Part shown: positions 12,629-14,151 of the stretch, piece by piece
How positions within the stretch are numbered: position 1 is the first letter of the stretch
Layout of the letters: each line of letters opens with the position of its first letter
NCBI GenBank assembly: GCA_017408535.1
Contig: JAFQUL010000062.1
Location: forward strand, 1 to 14,151
Length of the DNA: 14,151 nucleotides
Direction: 5' to 3'
From: Clostridia bacterium
GTDB lineage: Bacteria; Bacillota; Clostridia; Oscillospirales; CAG-272
Program-made: the position numbers and the translations under genes
Notes under the pieces: model-generated
Seen by the model: the letters and a program-made list of their open reading frames with translations, nothing else
Told to the model about the DNA's origin: nothing
Database searches by the model: none

Positions 12629-13834
12629 TTATCTTCCGCTGATCTGACGGCGGCAATAGATACGACTTCCGAGGAATGCCAGCAGCGATGCGACGACAAC
12701 GTAGATCAAAGGAACGATTTGATATGAGGTGAAGTGCATTCCATACATAGAAATCAAACGGCTATCAAAGGTGTTCCACATGGACAGAAAACAGGTAGGA
12801 AGATAATCCCATAACTGTCCCAATATGCGATACTGTGCCGGTATCTGAATAATCATTCCTGCAAGGATCATGCCGGTGGTAACTGACATTGCGGCAATAC
12901 TGCTACTAAAAAGCTCGGACAAAAGCATGACGAATACGCTGATAAAAATCGCAGTCACAATCAGACATCCGTATGCAACAAGACATGCTTGTCCTATAGT
13001 GATATTGCCAGCGTAGCCGGTATAAAATAGCTGTATTGCGGCATCAAAACCCTCCGAACCGTATACCCGCAGACTCAGCACCCAGGTCAGCAATGCCATA
13101 AGCAATGCACCCACACAACCAACTGTGATTCCTGAAAGCAGCTTGACCCAATAGAGCCGTTTTTTACCGTTCGAGGTGCATAAAACAAGCTGATCAGTTC
13201 GGTGAGTATGCTCATCGGGAAAGCTACTTGAAAGGGTGATAGCGACATAAATCAGCATCATAAAGCCTACGGTGAGAAAGGTTTCTAAGATGCATCCGTA
13301 TCCTTCGTGGAACTGATATACAACAGGAGTTTCAAGACTATCTGCATGACTTTGCCAATATGAAATCTCAGCCTCAGTCAGATAGTTTTTAACAGCCGAT
13401 TCTTCAAAGCGTTCTCTCATGGCAGCATATAACGCAGCTTCATCAGGAGACCACTGCTGGGCGGTTCCTTTGTCCATACCGGTCCATGACCTGATCAAAT
13501 TGAAGATATCGCTGTACGGACGGGCATAGGTCTGGTATTCTTCAGTTAAAACATAGTTGGTGTCTATGGGCAAATCCTTGTAGGCGGCAATGGTTTCCTC
13601 CAGTAGAGCTTGGTCTATGGATTTGCCGCTAAGTGCTTTGCGGTATTCTTGATTGATCAGATGCTCTTCATAGTTTGTACCTACATACGTGCCGTTTACC
13701 AAATAACTGCCCATTAAAGGAAACAGGATAGAAAAGCCAATAACTGCCATGCAGACGAGAAAAGATATCCACAGCAGCTTCTTCTGCACAAGCTTTTTCA
13801 GTTCATAACCATACAGGGTAAACAGATTATTCAT
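12629..13834 (-). CDS. ABC-2 type transporter permease with a large external loop
   Basis: A 401-residue membrane protein. It begins MNNLFTLYGYELKKLVQKKL, a cytoplasmic ABC-2 lead-in, then a first helix at about 21-44. A hydrophilic stretch of roughly 140 residues follows, rich in Tyr, Glu and Trp and predicted outside, and then about five more helices from about 190 to the C-terminus (ending RIYCRRQISGR). This plan of one helix, a large extracellular domain and a helix bundle is usual in ABC-2 exporters of bigger substrates. The ATG at 13832-13834 has GAGGAGG at spacing 6 and overlaps the ATPase gene by 8 bp. The substrate is unknown. Confidence 0.87.
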   Translation of the reverse strand: MNNLFTLYGYELKKLVQKKLLWISFLVCMAVIGFSILFPLMGSYLVNGTYVGTNYEEHLINQEYRKALSGKSIDQALLEETIAAYKDLPIDTNYVLTEEYQTYARPYSDIFNLIRSWTGMDKGTAQQWSPDEAALYAAMRERFEESAVKNYLTEAEISYWQSHADSLETPVVYQFHEGYGCILETFLTVGFMMLIYVAITLSSSFPDEHTHRTDQLVLCTSNGKKRLYWVKLLSGITVGCVGALLMALLTWVLSLRVYGSEGFDAAIQLFYTGYAGNITIGQACLVAYGCLIVTAIFISVFVMLLSELFSSSIAAMSVTTGMILAGMIIQIPAQYRILGQLWDYLPTCFLSMWNTFDSRLISMYGMHFTSYQIVPLIYVVVASLLAFLGSRIYCRRQISGR

Positions 13835-14151
13835 GGCTGCCCTCCTCGAATTGGGCAAGATAGAAGCTTTCTAAATCACCCATTTGTTCGTCCCATGCTC
13901 CGTGGTAAATCAGATTTCCATCTTTCATCATAAGTACCTCATCGGCAATATGCTCGATGTCGGAAACGATATGAGTAGAGAGAAGTACGATACTGTCTTT
14001 GCCGAGTTGTCCAATAAGGTTTCGGAAGCGCACGCGTTCTTTGGGGTCCAATCCGGCGGTGGGTTCGTCGAGGATCAGCAGCTTCGGGTTGTTCAGCAGT
14101 GCTTGAGCGATCCCCAGTCGCTGCTTCATACCGCCCGAAAATGTTTTAATC
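13827..14151 (-). CDS. ABC transporter ATP-binding protein, C-terminal part (cut by window edge)
   Basis: About 107 codons are visible; the N-terminus with Walker A lies beyond the window. The frame enters with the signature TFSGGMKQRLGIAQALL and continues with Walker B and D-loop LLILDEPTAGLDP and the switch His in STHIVSD, so the ATP site is intact as far as seen. The first in-window Met is internal to the signature motif and is not the start. The C-terminus is short (YLAQFEEGSHE) compared with the YxlF-like ATPase in this window. It overlaps the permease start by 8 bp and is certainly its partner. Confidence 0.92.
   Translation of the reverse strand, partial: IKTFSGGMKQRLGIAQALLNNPKLLILDEPTAGLDPKERVRFRNLIGQLGKDSIVLLSTHIVSDIEHIADEVLMMKDGNLIYHGAWDEQMGDLESFYLAQFEEGSHE

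Noticed and set aside
1..14151. CRISPR arrays, tRNA or rRNA genes, transposase or integrase genes
   Set aside because: No regularly spaced repeats, no tRNA or rRNA sequence and no recombinase motifs were seen on either strand.

Overview
The window looks like chromosome from a low-to-mid-GC Firmicute, probably a gut Clostridium-type bacterium (Oscillospiraceae/Ruminococcaceae). The grounds are strong AGGAGG ribosome sites, TTGACA/TATAAT promoters, a T-box leader on tyrS, ABC-2 exporters under MerR and TetR control, and a bacterial serpin (serpins are known from gut Clostridia such as [Eubacterium] siraeum). The genus is inference only. Nearly everything is on the minus strand, so operons read right to left. 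The only plus-strand genes are the two at about 5.5-7.0 kb.

Layout, left to right. (1) 1-602: the 5' end of tyrS with a complete tyrosine-type T-box leader and promoter. (2) 653-3300: an operon of a membrane-anchored MerR regulator, a small PLDc_N membrane protein, an ABC ATPase and an ABC-2 permease. Apart from the regulator, this is the order of Bacillus subtilis yxlE-yxlF-yxlG. (3) 3386-5418: an ECF sigma factor whose stop codon overlaps the start of a membrane-anchored serpin. The promoter carries an ECF-like motif and an inverted repeat, and a terminator follows the serpin. (4) 5493-7290: an accessory patch with an orphan PD-(D/E)XK nuclease-like gene, an AT-rich gene of unknown function, and two inverted-repeat (MITE-like) elements. 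(5) 7287-9379: a TetR / ABC ATPase / ABC-2 permease operon with an operator overlapping its own promoter. (6) 9459-12233: an AGCS sodium:amino-acid symporter followed by an M42 aminopeptidase, with a strong promoter, an intrinsic terminator inside the 5' leader and another after the peptidase. (7) 12379-14151: a third ABC pair, with the ATPase cut by the window end, plus its terminator and a diverged direct repeat.

The most unusual unit is the sigma-serpin pair. The serpin has a short cytoplasmic N-terminus, one membrane helix and an external serpin fold with an inhibitory-type hinge. This is the topology of a transmembrane anti-sigma factor, so the serpin could be the external sensor of a protease-responsive sigma system. 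That is inference from layout and topology. Other points of interest are the membrane-bound zinc-ribbon MerR, a yxlEFG-type module under MerR control instead of sigma-Y, and a possible attenuator leader on the symporter-peptidase operon.
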